Below, piece after piece: positions 52,324-61,725 of a DNA stretch of 64,000 nucleotides. Every line of letters begins with the position of its first letter. Within the stretch, counting starts at the first letter, position 1. The stretch comes from Natribaculum breve (lineage in GTDB: Archaea; Halobacteriota; Halobacteria; Halobacteriales; Natrialbaceae): positions 372,001 to 436,000 of the forward strand of contig NZ_CP095391.1 in assembly GCF_023008585.1 (NCBI RefSeq), given 5' to 3'. The notes beneath the pieces are model-generated. The model ran no database searches. It had not been told where the DNA came from and worked only from the letters and a program-made list of their open reading frames with translations. The translations under genes were made by a program, and so were the position numbers.

Positions 52324-53657
52324 TACTGGGCGTCTGCCTCCGTCGTCGAACCGACGAGCGCTGCCTCGAGCACCTCGAGCGTGTGGGTGATCTCGTAGCC
52401 GGTTCCGTGTTCCATCTGCATCGAGCAGGTCGGACACTCCGTGAGTCCAGCCTTCGCGTCCGCGTCTTCCATGTGCTCGAACATTTCTGCCCCGATTTTC
52501 ATGGAGGTTTCGTAATTCTCCTCCTTCCAGCCGTACGTCCCGGAGATGCCCGAACAGGAGTCGCCGACGTCGTGGGCCGTGATGCCGTCGATGGCGTCGA
52601 GTACTTCGACCGTCTGGCCGTCTAACCCTTGATTTCGGGCGTGACACGGCGCGTGATACGCGAAGTCGTCGAACTCGTCGCCGACCGAGGTGCCCTCGAG
52701 TTCGCCCTCGAGGTCCTCGTGGACCCGGAGGTACTCGACGGCGTCCCAGGTGTTCGCGGCGACCTCCTCCGTGCCCTCGAAGTCGAACAGTTCGGGGTAC
52801 TCCTGGCGGAGCGACATCGAACACGAACTGCAGGAGGCGACGACGTCCGCGCCGTCTGCGATGGCCGCGGCGAGTTCGCGCACGTTCGTCTCGGCCGACC
52901 GGCGCGCGTCCTCGAGCATCCCGTTTGCGAACATCGGCGTCCCCGAGCAGTGCTGGTCGGGGACCATGATCTCGTAGCCGAAGTGTTCGTACACTCGGAC
53001 GAGTGCCTTCGCGACTTCCGGGGTGTTGTAGTTGGCGTAGCAGCCGTGGAAGTAGGCGATGCGCTTGTCCGCGTTTTCGACCTGTGCACCGCCTCTCGCC
53101 GCCCACCAGTCACGAAAGGTTTCGGTCGCGAACTCGGGGAACTCCCGTTCGCCCGTGATCCCGAGGAGTTTCTCGCCGAGCCACTGGGTCGCCGACAGCC
53201 CCATCACGACGTTCGTCGTCCGCGGGAACATCGATCCCAGCGGGGCGAGTCGGCGGTAGTTCGCGAGCATGCGGTTGCGCCAGTACTCCCGCGAGAGCTT
53301 GCTCATGTTCTCCTCGACGTACTCGCCGCGTGCCGTGTTGTGCATCTGTGAGAGCGGCACCTCCGAGGGACAGGCACTGTCACAGCGCATGCAGTTCGAA
53401 CACTTCATCACCGAATCGTCGATGTCGTGGTCGTCCTGGCGCTTGAGTCGCCACTGTTCGGGGCCCTGGAACTTCGGACCCGGGAACTCGTCGTCGACTT
53501 CGGCGACGGGACAGTTGGTGTCGCAGGTCGAGCACTTGTAGCAGTTGTCCGCCCCCGGCCGGAGGTCCATCTCTTCGGCCTCCGGAAAGACCTGAACGGG
53601 CTCGAATTCGTCGTCTCCCGGTACGTGATCGTCGGTCGGCCGTTCTGCGTCGCTCAT
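52323..53657 (-). CDS. glpC: Anaerobic glycerol-3-phosphate dehydrogenase subunit C
   Basis: A 444-aa protein. Two [4Fe-4S] motifs lie in the N-terminal half (CYKCSTCDTNCPV and CSNCMRCDSACPS), followed by two Cys-rich CCG-type domains (FHGCYANYNTPEVA.. and PCHARNQGLDGQ, DSCSGISGTYG; SSCSMSLRQEYP, ECPTCSMQMEHG). It passes electrons from GlpAB to the membrane quinone pool. ATG 53657 gives the normal length. There is an 89-nt gap from glpB, and its stop overlaps the start of the Cdc6-like gene. Confidence 0.93.
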   Translation of the reverse strand: MSDAERPTDDHVPGDDEFEPVQVFPEAEEMDLRPGADNCYKCSTCDTNCPVAEVDDEFPGPKFQGPEQWRLKRQDDHDIDDSVMKCSNCMRCDSACPSEVPLSQMHNTARGEYVEENMSKLSREYWRNRMLANYRRLAPLGSMFPRTTNVVMGLSATQWLGEKLLGITGEREFPEFATETFRDWWAARGGAQVENADKRIAYFHGCYANYNTPEVAKALVRVYEHFGYEIMVPDQHCSGTPMFANGMLEDARRSAETNVRELAAAIADGADVVASCSSCSMSLRQEYPELFDFEGTEEVAANTWDAVEYLRVHEDLEGELEGTSVGDEFDDFAYHAPCHARNQGLDGQTVEVLDAIDGITAHDVGDSCSGISGTYGWKEENYETSMKIGAEMFEHMEDADAKAGLTECPTCSMQMEHGTGYEITHTLEVLEAALVGSTTEADAQ

Positions 53658-53745
53658 CGAATCACCTGAGTCGGTCGGTCGCTGTCGCTCGTATCGATCG
53701 TCCGTGATCGCTCCGTACCATCGCTCGAGACGGCCACCGCCTCTC

Positions 53746-55038
53746 TCATCGTCCCGCCTCCGTCCCCGCACGCTGGCCCGCGACGTAGCCCGTCGCGAGC
53801 GAGACGCCGCTGCCGGATTTCTCGGCCGCGAAGTCGTAGCCGCCCAGCACCGCGCCCGCTGCACGGAGATTTTCGAACTCGAGGTCGTCGTCGGCGTCGA
53901 GCGGTCTGAGCTCGCGGTCGACCGGCAGGCCGAATCTCGCGTAGGGCTGGTCTCCGAAGACGTCGTCGACGAACCAGTCGTAGCGGTCCGCCGGGTGCGG
54001 GACGTGACAGTCGAAGATCGGCTCGAACACCCGCTCGCGCTCCGATCGCACGCCCTTTCCGACCAGCCCGCCCGTCGCCAGCACGTACTGGTCGGCGCGG
54101 TGGGGAATCTCGGTCCCGTTGCGGTCGACGACGACGTGATCGATCCTCTCGATTCCGCCGTCGTCAGTCTCGTAGTCCACGACCGGGACGCCGGTCGTCA
54201 CCCGGACGCCGGCGTCCTCGAGTGCGGCGTAGAGCAACTCCTCGAGTCGCATACCGGGCAAACTCGGCGGCCCCATCGGGACCTCGAAGACGTCGACGCC
54301 GAGCCGGTCTGCGAGGTCGGCCCTGACCGCGTCGGCGCGGTCGTCCCCGAGGATCGCGGGGAAGCCGACGCGAGTCTCGTCCTCGAGATGGGCCCGAACG
54401 GTCTCGGCGAGGGCCGCTCGCGCCGTCGTCTCGCCCGTCGCCGTCGCCACGACCTCGTCGTGGTCGAGCAGGTGTGCGTATCGCGTGACCTTCGCGTCGT
54501 CACGGACGATTCCGGGGAACTGAACCGTGACGCCGCGGGCCACGAAGGGTGCGCCGGCGGCCTCGAGATGCGCGGCCGCGAGGGGGGCCTCGAAGTCCGG
54601 TAACGTCTCGAAGCCGACGAGCAGGGTATCGCGGTCGTCGCTCGCGAGTCCGGCGGCGGTCGACCCCGGATATCGGGCGGTCGGCTTGACCGTGCCGCCG
54701 TGGGTCGGCACGAGCGCGTTCGCGTCGGTGTGTCCCCCTTCGTACGCGTCGCCTGCGATCCCGTCGAAAAACGAGAGGGCCTCGCGGACGGCCTCGTTCC
54801 CCACGCGCTCGTAGGGATGGCCCTCGGGGAGGTCGGCAAGCGCGTCGAACGGATCCACGAGCGGGCCGTCGCCCGCCGGCGTGTAGCCGAGGACGTCGAC
54901 CAGCCCGCTGGCGTGGCGGAGCGTGCTCTGTTTGTACGAGACGAGTCGTACCCGTGCGCTCTCGTCTGCTGCAGCGAGCGCAGCGATCGTGCCTGCGAGC
55001 CCGCCGCCGACGACGAGGACGTCGTCTTCGATCGCCAT
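53746..55038 (-). CDS. glpB: Anaerobic glycerol-3-phosphate dehydrogenase subunit B
   Basis: A 430-aa flavoprotein. The FAD-binding GxGxxG is at the start (VLVVGGGLAGTIAALAAADE), followed by SYKQSTLRHASGLVDVLGYT, with a C-terminal segment (VLATGGLVGKGVRSERERVF) typical of GlpB. It partners with GlpA and GlpC. The ATG overlaps the glpA stop (TGATG), so the two are coupled. Confidence 0.92.
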   Translation of the reverse strand: MAIEDDVLVVGGGLAGTIAALAAADESARVRLVSYKQSTLRHASGLVDVLGYTPAGDGPLVDPFDALADLPEGHPYERVGNEAVREALSFFDGIAGDAYEGGHTDANALVPTHGGTVKPTARYPGSTAAGLASDDRDTLLVGFETLPDFEAPLAAAHLEAAGAPFVARGVTVQFPGIVRDDAKVTRYAHLLDHDEVVATATGETTARAALAETVRAHLEDETRVGFPAILGDDRADAVRADLADRLGVDVFEVPMGPPSLPGMRLEELLYAALEDAGVRVTTGVPVVDYETDDGGIERIDHVVVDRNGTEIPHRADQYVLATGGLVGKGVRSERERVFEPIFDCHVPHPADRYDWFVDDVFGDQPYARFGLPVDRELRPLDADDDLEFENLRAAGAVLGGYDFAAEKSGSGVSLATGYVAGQRAGTEAGR

Positions 55039-56717
55039 CACTGGGCCCCCCGGCCGTCGTCGAAGGCCGCGAAATCGACGGTCGAGCTCTCGCTCGCGGG
55101 GTCGCGGTCCCGGTTCATCGTCGTCGCGTGCAGCGCGTAGTTGAGCATCGCCTGCGAGAGCTGTTCGCCCCACAGCGCGTGCCGTTCGCCCTTCCATCGC
55201 TCCTGAAAGAGTTCGTCGAGCGCCTCGCGGATCGTCTCCTCGTCGTACGTGGGATGGAGTTCGTTCGCCATCGTCTGACAGCAGAAGCCACCCTGGCAGT
55301 TGCCCATGGAGGCGCGCGTCCGGATGCGGACCGCGTTCAGGTCCGTCCCCGACTGTGAAATGCCGTCCCGGATCTCCGCGCGCGTCACGCCCTCACACTG
55401 GCAGATCACCGGGTTCGGCTCGTCCGTCTCGAGGACGTCGCGCGCCCGGCTTCCCAGCCGTTGTTTGCTCCGGCGGGCCACCGGCGACCGAAGACCGAAG
55501 TCGTCCATCCCGGCCTCGAGGATCTCGACGTTTTCGCTGCCGGGGAGGGGCTCGTCGGCGGTCGCGCAGGTGGCCGTTACGCCCAGTTTCTCGCAGACGT
55601 GATCCGAGATCTGTTCGGCCATCATCCGGTAGGTGGTGAACTTGCCGCCGACGATGCTCGCCATTCCCGAGACGCCGTCGCGCTCGGCGTGATCGAGCAG
55701 GAAGAAGTCCCGCGTGATGTCGGTCGGGTCCTGCGTGCCGGTTCCTGGCGGCTCGTAGAGCGGGCGCACGCCCCAGAACGAGCGGATGGTTCTGGCCTCC
55801 GCGAGGATCGGGACGAGATCCGAGAGCGTGTCGATCATCGCGTCGACTTCCCACTGCTCTTCGGGATAGTCGTCCGGATCCGCGACCTCCTCGTCGGTCG
55901 TCCCGAGGATGGCCGTCGTCTCGTGGGGGACGACGATGTCCGCGTCGCCTTTCGGCCGGCAGCGGTTGATCACGGTGTCGACCTGCCGAACGTTCATGAT
56001 CGTCATCACGCCCTTCGAAGGCCGGACCGCGATCTCGAGGTTCGCCATCGCTCCGATCTGGCCGGCCCACGCGCCGGTCGCGTTGACCACGTACTCGGCG
56101 GTGATCTTCTCCGTGGTCCCGGCAGTGGCGTGCGTGTGCTTCCCGGGACCGGACTCGTGGCGCACCTCGACCCCGTAGATGTCGTCGTCGTCGCGCAGGA
56201 GGTCGACCACCTCGGCACGGGTCTCGATCCGCGCGCCGTGGGTCTCGGCGTCGATCGCGTTCGCGACGCAGAGCCGAAACGGATCGACCGCGCCGTCGGG
56301 AACCTCGATCGCTCGCTTCACGTCGTCTGCGAGGTAGGGTTCGACCTCGCGGGCCTCCGAACCCGAGAGGACGCGGGCGGGTATCCCACACTCTCGACAG
56401 CCCTCGAGTTTCTCCCGAAAGTAGTCGTCCGGATCTTCGGGCCGCTGGACGAACAGTCCGCCGGTCTCCTCGACGCAGTGGCCGGCGATCTCCCGAAGGA
56501 TCTCGTTTTCCTGGATACACTCCGTCGCACTGGCCTGGTCGGAGACAGCGTATCGCCCACCGCTGTGGAGCAGGCCGTGCATCCGACCGGTCGTTCCGTC
56601 CGTGAGAGTCCCCCGCTCGACGAGCGTCACCTCGAGGCCGCGCATCGCCAGGTCGCGGGCGATTCCACAGCCGGTCGAGCCGCCGCCGAGGACGAGAACC
56701 TCGGTATCCCGTGCCAT
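55038..56717 (-). CDS. glpA: Anaerobic glycerol-3-phosphate dehydrogenase subunit A
   Basis: A 559-aa FAD enzyme. The N-terminus VLVLGGGSTGCGIARDLAMR is the FAD Rossmann motif with the conserved TTGRMHGLLHSGGRYAVSD stretch of glycerol-3-phosphate dehydrogenases. The C-terminal part (about residues 430-490) has a BFD-like [2Fe-2S] domain, ICQCEGVTRAEIRDG and RASMGNCQGGFCCQ. It oxidises glycerol-3-phosphate to dihydroxyacetone phosphate, feeding glycerol carbon into central metabolism. First gene of glpABC and divergent from glpK. Confidence 0.94.
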   Translation of the reverse strand: MARDTEVLVLGGGSTGCGIARDLAMRGLEVTLVERGTLTDGTTGRMHGLLHSGGRYAVSDQASATECIQENEILREIAGHCVEETGGLFVQRPEDPDDYFREKLEGCRECGIPARVLSGSEAREVEPYLADDVKRAIEVPDGAVDPFRLCVANAIDAETHGARIETRAEVVDLLRDDDDIYGVEVRHESGPGKHTHATAGTTEKITAEYVVNATGAWAGQIGAMANLEIAVRPSKGVMTIMNVRQVDTVINRCRPKGDADIVVPHETTAILGTTDEEVADPDDYPEEQWEVDAMIDTLSDLVPILAEARTIRSFWGVRPLYEPPGTGTQDPTDITRDFFLLDHAERDGVSGMASIVGGKFTTYRMMAEQISDHVCEKLGVTATCATADEPLPGSENVEILEAGMDDFGLRSPVARRSKQRLGSRARDVLETDEPNPVICQCEGVTRAEIRDGISQSGTDLNAVRIRTRASMGNCQGGFCCQTMANELHPTYDEETIREALDELFQERWKGERHALWGEQLSQAMLNYALHATTMNRDRDPASESSTVDFAAFDDGRGAQ

Positions 56718-57008
56718 TCTGTTACCGACCCCTACGGACAGCCCCGTCTTTATTTTATCGACGGTTCGAGAACGACAGTAACAATAGGCTGGTGACGAGG
56801 ACGCCGGTGTGGCGTCCGGGTCTCGATCCGCCGATAGCGAACCGTTCTTCCAGCAAAGAGTCGTCTCCGATCGACATACGATCGATAATCCTCCACAATC
56901 ACGATAACTATATTATGGTTTCGGCAACGTTTATAATGATAGTAATAATTGTTTACCTCTATCGTGCCGTCAGCAGTAAAACGGCGCGTGGAGTACGGCT
57001 AACCACCT
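56718..57008. promoter_or_regulatory. Divergent glpA/glpK promoter region
   Basis: A 291-bp region that is AT-rich between about 56880 and 56960 (contains ATAACTATATTATGG and TTTATAATGATAGTAATAAT). It must hold both promoters and any operator of the glycerol locus. No clear long dyad was recognised. No glpR gene is seen nearby. Confidence 0.5.
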
Positions 57009-58544
57009 ATGACAGACGACACCTACATCGGTGCGGTAGACCAGGGCACGACCGGCACGCGCTTTATCGTGTTCGATCACGAGGGGCAAGTCGTCGCCAA
57101 CGCCTACGAGAAACACGAACAGATCTACCCGGAACCCGGCTGGGTCGAGCACGATCCGCTGGAGATCTGGGAGAACACGAAAAACGTCATCAGACAGGCA
57201 CTCGGACGGGCAGGAATCGGCCCAGACCGACTCGAGGCCATCGGCGTGACGAACCAGCGGGAAACGACGCTTCTGTGGGACGCCGACTCCGGCCGGCCGG
57301 TCCACAACGCCATCGTCTGGCAGGACCGCCGAACGACCGATCGCGTCGAGCAACTCGAGGACGACGAGTTGATCGAGACCATTCGCAACAAGACCGGACT
57401 CGAGGCCGACGCCTACTTCTCGGCGACGAAAGCCGAGTGGCTGCTCGACAACGCCGATCCGATCAAACTCGAGCGAACGCGCCCGGAAGACATCCGGGAT
57501 CGGGCGGAGAAAGGCGAAGTCCTGTTCGGGACCATCGACACGTGGCTGATCTACAACCTCACGGGCGAGCACGTCACCGAGGTCACGAACGCCTCGCGGA
57601 CGATGCTCTACAACATCCACGACCTCGAGTGGGACGACGACCTGCTGGCGGAGTTTTCGGTTCCCGAGGCGATGCTCCCCGAGGTCCGCCCCTCGAGCGA
57701 CGAGGCGACCTACGGGTCGACGGATCCGGACGGCTTCCTCGAAGCCGAAGTTCCCGTCGCGGGCGCGCTAGGCGACCAGCAGGCGGCCCTGTTCGGCCAG
57801 ACCTGCTTCGATGCCGGCGACGCCAAGAACACCTACGGAACGGGCTCGTTTTTCCTGATGAACACCGGGAACGAGGCCGTCGAGTCCGACCACGGCCTGC
57901 TGACGACGATCGGCTTCCAGCGCTCGGGCGAGGACGTCCAGTACGCCCTCGAAGGTTCGATCTTCATCACCGGCGCGGCGATCGAGTGGCTCGAAGACAT
58001 GACGCTGATCGACGACCCCGCCGAGACTGCGGAACTCGCCCGGAGCGTCGACTCGACCGACGGCGTCTACGTCGTCCCCGCCTTTACGGGGCTGGGCGCG
58101 CCCCACTGGGACCAGCGGGCACGCGGGACCATCATCGGGATGACCCGCGGTACCCGGCGAGGACACGTCGTTCGAGCGACCCTCGAGTCGATCGCCTACC
58201 AGACCCGCGACGTGGCGGAGGCGATGGAGGCCGACTCGGGAATCGAGATGGGGTCGCTGAAAGTCGACGGTGGCGCGGTCAAGAACAACTTCCTCTGTCA
58301 GCTCCAGTCCGACATCATCGACTCGGAGATCGTACGGCCGGTCGTCGACGAAACGACGGCGCTGGGGTCGGCGTACGCTGCCGGGCTCGCCGTCGGCTAC
58401 TGGGACGACCCTGACGAGTTGCGAAGCAACTGGCAGGTCGACGCGAAGTTCGAATCCGAGATGGACACAGACGAGGCAGATCGGCGGTACGACCGCTGGT
58501 TGGACGCCGTCGACCGCTCTCGCAACTGGGCTACGGAGGGGTGA
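57009..58544 (+). CDS. glpK: Glycerol kinase
   Basis: A 511-aa FGGY-family kinase. It starts IGAVDQGTTGTRFIVFDHEG (phosphate-binding), has GVTNQRETTLLWDADSGRPV, EPGWVEHDPLEIWENTKNVI, and late GGAVKNNFLCQLQSDIIDSE and GSAYAAGLAVGYW. It phosphorylates glycerol to glycerol-3-phosphate, the substrate of GlpABC on the opposite strand. Intact full length. Confidence 0.96.
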   Translation: MTDDTYIGAVDQGTTGTRFIVFDHEGQVVANAYEKHEQIYPEPGWVEHDPLEIWENTKNVIRQALGRAGIGPDRLEAIGVTNQRETTLLWDADSGRPVHNAIVWQDRRTTDRVEQLEDDELIETIRNKTGLEADAYFSATKAEWLLDNADPIKLERTRPEDIRDRAEKGEVLFGTIDTWLIYNLTGEHVTEVTNASRTMLYNIHDLEWDDDLLAEFSVPEAMLPEVRPSSDEATYGSTDPDGFLEAEVPVAGALGDQQAALFGQTCFDAGDAKNTYGTGSFFLMNTGNEAVESDHGLLTTIGFQRSGEDVQYALEGSIFITGAAIEWLEDMTLIDDPAETAELARSVDSTDGVYVVPAFTGLGAPHWDQRARGTIIGMTRGTRRGHVVRATLESIAYQTRDVAEAMEADSGIEMGSLKVDGGAVKNNFLCQLQSDIIDSEIVRPVVDETTALGSAYAAGLAVGYWDDPDELRSNWQVDAKFESEMDTDEADRRYDRWLDAVDRSRNWATEG

Positions 58545-58600
58545 TCGCGTTGCAGGTACGCTTCCAGATCCCCGTCATCGGCATGGGGGAGAAGAGTTTG

Positions 58601-58932
58601 CTATCTGTTTCTCACCGCCCTGGTTGGCGGTGCCTTCGGCGCAGTGAACTCCCGCTCTACCCGCCTAACGCGATAATCGCCGTTCGCGTTCAACGTCCCT
58701 GACTTGAGGGCCAGTTGACTGGTGGTCCATCCAGCACCGGACTCGAGCCACTGCTGGAAAAGATGCCACCGAATGGTTCGAGCGGCGTTATGTCGGCGTG
58801 CAGTTCCTTCCCGCACTTCAGATACTCGAACTCATCACCATAGTCGTCCTCGTGCGTGAATCCACATTCCCCGTGACTGCACCTCCGCTCGCATCGCGTT
58901 CGATCGAGCGTGTCCAACTGTGGGATTAGCAC
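58601..58932 (-). pseudogene. tnpB (IS1341-type) C-terminal remnant
   Basis: Two minus-strand frames together give the end of a haloarchaeal TnpB: a zinc-finger region (CSHGECGFTHEDDYGDEFEY, then CGKELHAD, with Cys-x2-Cys partly lost), NAARTIRWHLFQQWLESGAG, and QLALKSGTLNANGDY. The frame changes near 58795, between ELHAD and NAAR, and the RuvC domain is missing. It is decayed and nonfunctional. It lies just downstream of glpK, so an IS200/IS605-type element was once inserted there. Confidence 0.75.
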
Positions 58933-59063
58933 ACACTATAATTCAGGTCGATACGTTCGGTTCGACGCCGACGATCGTCTCGAGGACGGCACCTGTCTCC
59001 GGTATCGAAGGGGATATTAACAAACGAAGTCCAAATAATAATTGAGTGAGTGACGCAATACTA
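58933..59063 (+). promoter_or_regulatory. Upstream region of MFS gene
   Basis: Contains an AT-rich stretch (ATATTAACAAACGAAGTCC at about 59012-59030) that may be the TATA/BRE for the transporter, 35-50 bp before the likely start. No operator recognised. Confidence 0.3.
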
Positions 59064-60314
59064 ATGCGACTCAGACACGTGATACGCGACGTCTTCGACG
59101 CTCGAGGAGTACCGGCAGCAGACCAGCAACTTATCGGGTATACGACGGGTGCACACGCACTCGATCACCTCGTCATCCTCTCGATTCCGCTTTTCGTTCC
59201 GATCTGGATCGAGGAGTTCCAGGTGACGACGTACGAGCTCGGACTGCTCGTGACGCTGATGACCGGCCTGTACGGCGTCATGGCGCTACCATCCGGCATT
59301 CTGAGCGACCGATTCGGCGCGGACACGATCATCACCGGGTTCTTGCTACTGACCGGTGCGGTGTTTCTGGCCGTGCCCTTCGTGAACTCGTTTGCAGCGC
59401 TGGCGGCCGTCGTCGCGCTCGCGGGTGCCGGTGCCGGGCTCTACCACCCGCCGGCGCTCGCGTTCATCAGTCGCGAGGCGGAGGCACCGAGCAAGGGCTT
59501 TGCCTACCACGGGATCGGCGCGAATCTCGGGATCGGCATCGGCCCGCTGCTCATCACGGCCGGGCTGGCGGTCAGCGACTGGCGGACCGTGCTCGCACTC
59601 CTCTCGGTTCCGCTGCTTGGATTCGGCGTACTCTTCGCGCTCCGCGGGCCCTCGGACTCGAACGATCACGGCGCGTCCGAACAGTCGCTGGGCGACGTCT
59701 TCGGACAGCTCCGTGCGCTCGTCACTCCCGTTTTCGTCGGTATCGTCGCCGTCTACGTGTTCGCTGGCGTCTACTACCGCGGCACGCTGACGTTCCTCCC
59801 GCAGTTCATCGACACGCTGTCGTCGCTTCCGAGTCTCGATCTCGCAGGTGCTTCCGTCGGCGCGGGCCAGTGGCTCTACTCGCTGATCCTGCTGACCGGG
59901 TCGGTCGGCCAGATCGTCGGCGGACTCCTCGGCGAGCGGTTCGAGATCGAGCGCGTCCTGCTGGGCGTCTTCGCCGCGACGAGCCTCGCCTTGCTCGCGC
60001 TCGGCGGGCTCTCCGGCACCGCCGTCATCGGAGTCGGGCTCGTCTTCGGTGCGCTCCTGTTTACCCTCGCTCCGCTACAGTCGTCGCTCGTCGCGAAACA
60101 CACGCCCGACGCTGGCCAGGGGATCGGCTTCGGACTCGTCTTCACCGTCAACTTCGGCATCGGCGCACTCGGGGCCTCGCTCGCCGGCTGGATTCTCTCG
60201 AGCAGTTCCTACTCGCTGCTCTTTGGCGTGCTCGCGGTGTTCCCGCTCGTCGCGGCCGTCGCAGTGCTTTCGGTCTCGAGGGCCGGAGTGGCCACTGAAT
60301 CGCTCACACACTGA
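59064..60314 (+). CDS. MFS transporter
   Basis: A 416-aa protein with 12 predicted helices and a central charged loop (residues about 190-215, GPSDSNDHGASEQS). Signature between helices 2 and 3: GLYGVMALPSGILSDRFGAD. It begins MRLRHVIRD; a GTG six codons upstream (59046) is an alternative start. FSR-like MFS exporters have a similar arrangement (GAHALDHLVILSIP near the start), suggesting drug or metabolite efflux, but the substrate is unknown. It is followed by the trmO-like gene after 23 nt on the same strand. Confidence 0.85.
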   Translation: MRLRHVIRDVFDARGVPAADQQLIGYTTGAHALDHLVILSIPLFVPIWIEEFQVTTYELGLLVTLMTGLYGVMALPSGILSDRFGADTIITGFLLLTGAVFLAVPFVNSFAALAAVVALAGAGAGLYHPPALAFISREAEAPSKGFAYHGIGANLGIGIGPLLITAGLAVSDWRTVLALLSVPLLGFGVLFALRGPSDSNDHGASEQSLGDVFGQLRALVTPVFVGIVAVYVFAGVYYRGTLTFLPQFIDTLSSLPSLDLAGASVGAGQWLYSLILLTGSVGQIVGGLLGERFEIERVLLGVFAATSLALLALGGLSGTAVIGVGLVFGALLFTLAPLQSSLVAKHTPDAGQGIGFGLVFTVNFGIGALGASLAGWILSSSSYSLLFGVLAVFPLVAAVAVLSVSRAGVATESLTH

Positions 60315-60337
60315 CTCGACCACAACACACCAACCCA

Positions 60338-60769
60338 ATGACCATCACGTACACACCGATCGGACGCGTTCGCTCGCCCTACGACTCCCCCGCCGACGTC
60401 ACCCACGACGAGGCCGACGAGACGACCGGCGAGATCGTCCTCGAAGACGAGTACGAGGCCGGTCTCGAGGGACTCGAGGAGTTCTCACACGTCGTCGTCT
60501 TCGCCCACCTGGACGAGATCGACGAGTACCGACTCACCGCCCGCCCGCCACACGCCGACGACGTCGAGGTCGGCCTCTTCGCGACGCGGAGTCCCCACCG
60601 ACCCAACCCGCTCGCCCAGACGACCGTCGAGTTGCTCGAGCGCGACGGGACGACGCTCCACGTCAGGGGACTCGACCTCGTCGACGGGACGCCCGTCGTC
60701 GACGTGAAACCGTACGTCGGATCGATCGACGACGAAGACGCCTCCTTCGGGTGGCTCGAGGATCTCTGA
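60338..60769 (+). CDS. TsaA/TrmO-family tRNA methyltransferase-like protein
   Basis: A 143-aa protein of the TrmO (VirR/TsaA, UPF0066) family. It begins YTPIGRVRSPYDSPADVTHD and has the two conserved segments FATRSPHRPNPLAQTTVELL and DLVDGTPVVDVKPYVGSID, which bind SAM and the t6A37 base in tRNA-Thr(ANN). It forms a beta-barrel dimer. Complete at family length for the archaeal short form. Expected activity: N6-methylation of t6A37. Confidence 0.9.
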   Translation: MTITYTPIGRVRSPYDSPADVTHDEADETTGEIVLEDEYEAGLEGLEEFSHVVVFAHLDEIDEYRLTARPPHADDVEVGLFATRSPHRPNPLAQTTVELLERDGTTLHVRGLDLVDGTPVVDVKPYVGSIDDEDASFGWLEDL

Positions 60770-60966
60770 GAGCCAGACCGGAGCGAGAACAGAGCGGACG
60801 ATCGACCTCGTGTTCGGTGCCGACCCCGAAACGAGAGCGCAGGGAAATCGCGAAAAGACGTGCAGTACGAACGATCGGTTCGTCGCCGACTCGAGGCCCA
60901 CCTGGTAGACAGCGCGTACGACAACCCACGATCGTCAATTCGCGTATGACTCTCAGTTAGGGCCTG
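60770..60966. other. Intergenic after trmO-like gene
   Basis: About 200 bp with no supported gene; ends at the stop codon of the DUF234-type fragment. No strong hairpin was noted. Confidence 0.3.
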
Positions 60967-60982
60967 TCATCTACTCAGCGCA

Positions 60983-61295
60983 CTGACTTCTCCCACGACT
61001 GAAGTCCTGTCTCTTACCCATACGTCGGAGTCCCGCGAAAGTGGCGTTTCGGAAGCTCTCGAGGCGGGCGAGCACGAGCTGAGACCCACAGGAAGAGAGA
61101 CGAGATCGACGCTCGGTACGGAGCGTAGTACTCGAGTCGACTGCGTTCGGATCCACAATTACGGATTTCACCCGGCGAAAGGCGCTGAATACTGGTATCT
61201 CGATCGCCACTCTCCGATGGATCGCCCGCGACTGGTGGCGCAACTTGTGGGTAAGAGACAGGGCTAAAGCCGTGGGCTTTCTCCCTGCCTCCGCT
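60983..61295 (-). mobile_element. 258-bp MITE copy C (left end + right end, middle deleted)
   Basis: On the minus strand it follows TTAC (61296-61299) and starts AGCGGAGGCAGGGAG. The left-end 34 bp are present up to GGCTTTAGCC, then a Tn5-like MITE, then only the last 24 nt of the right end (from GACTTCAGTCGTGGG to AAGTCAG). The about 200-bp middle is missing. The ends are exact because excision restores the DUF234-type reading frame. Confidence 0.8.
61007..61261 (-). mobile_element. Tn5/IS50-like MITE (255 bp)
   Basis: Bounded by CTGTCTCTTACCCA at both ends, the same terminal repeat as the Tn5-like IS copies, but with no transposase gene. The inner base next to each end distinguishes left and right types and shows minus orientation. 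It is inserted at the same GGCTTTAGCC site as in copy A, but one side is deleted, so there is no target duplication. It could be mobilised by the transposases at 31117 or 40558. Confidence 0.75.
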
Positions 61296-61725
61296 GTAAC
61301 GACATCGTCAACTGTGAACAGTCGAAGATCCTCTCGCTCCGTAGCTGCCTCCTCGACGGACCGTTTGAATCCACTCCGCGAGAAGAGCGCATGCTCTTCG
61401 ACTCGACTGGTGGTGCCGTCTGGCGTCCATCGAAGTTCGTCGACGTGTCGTTCGAGTTTCGAGAGTGCGTCGTATCCAAGTGGCGACTGCTGGAATTTGC
61501 ATTCGCCAGTGATCAGGGTTTCGCCCGCAGAGAGACCCACGACGTCAACTTCGTGTTCACCGTACCACCACTGCCCGGTTTTCGTTATCGTATACTCCGG
61601 GTACAGCGACCGAAGCGCCGAACAGCAGAGCTCCTCGAACGACCGACTTACGAAATCACACACGAATTTCTGACGTCGTCCGTCGCGGTTCGAACGGACG
61701 CGAGAGCCCGAAGACGGTGGAATTT

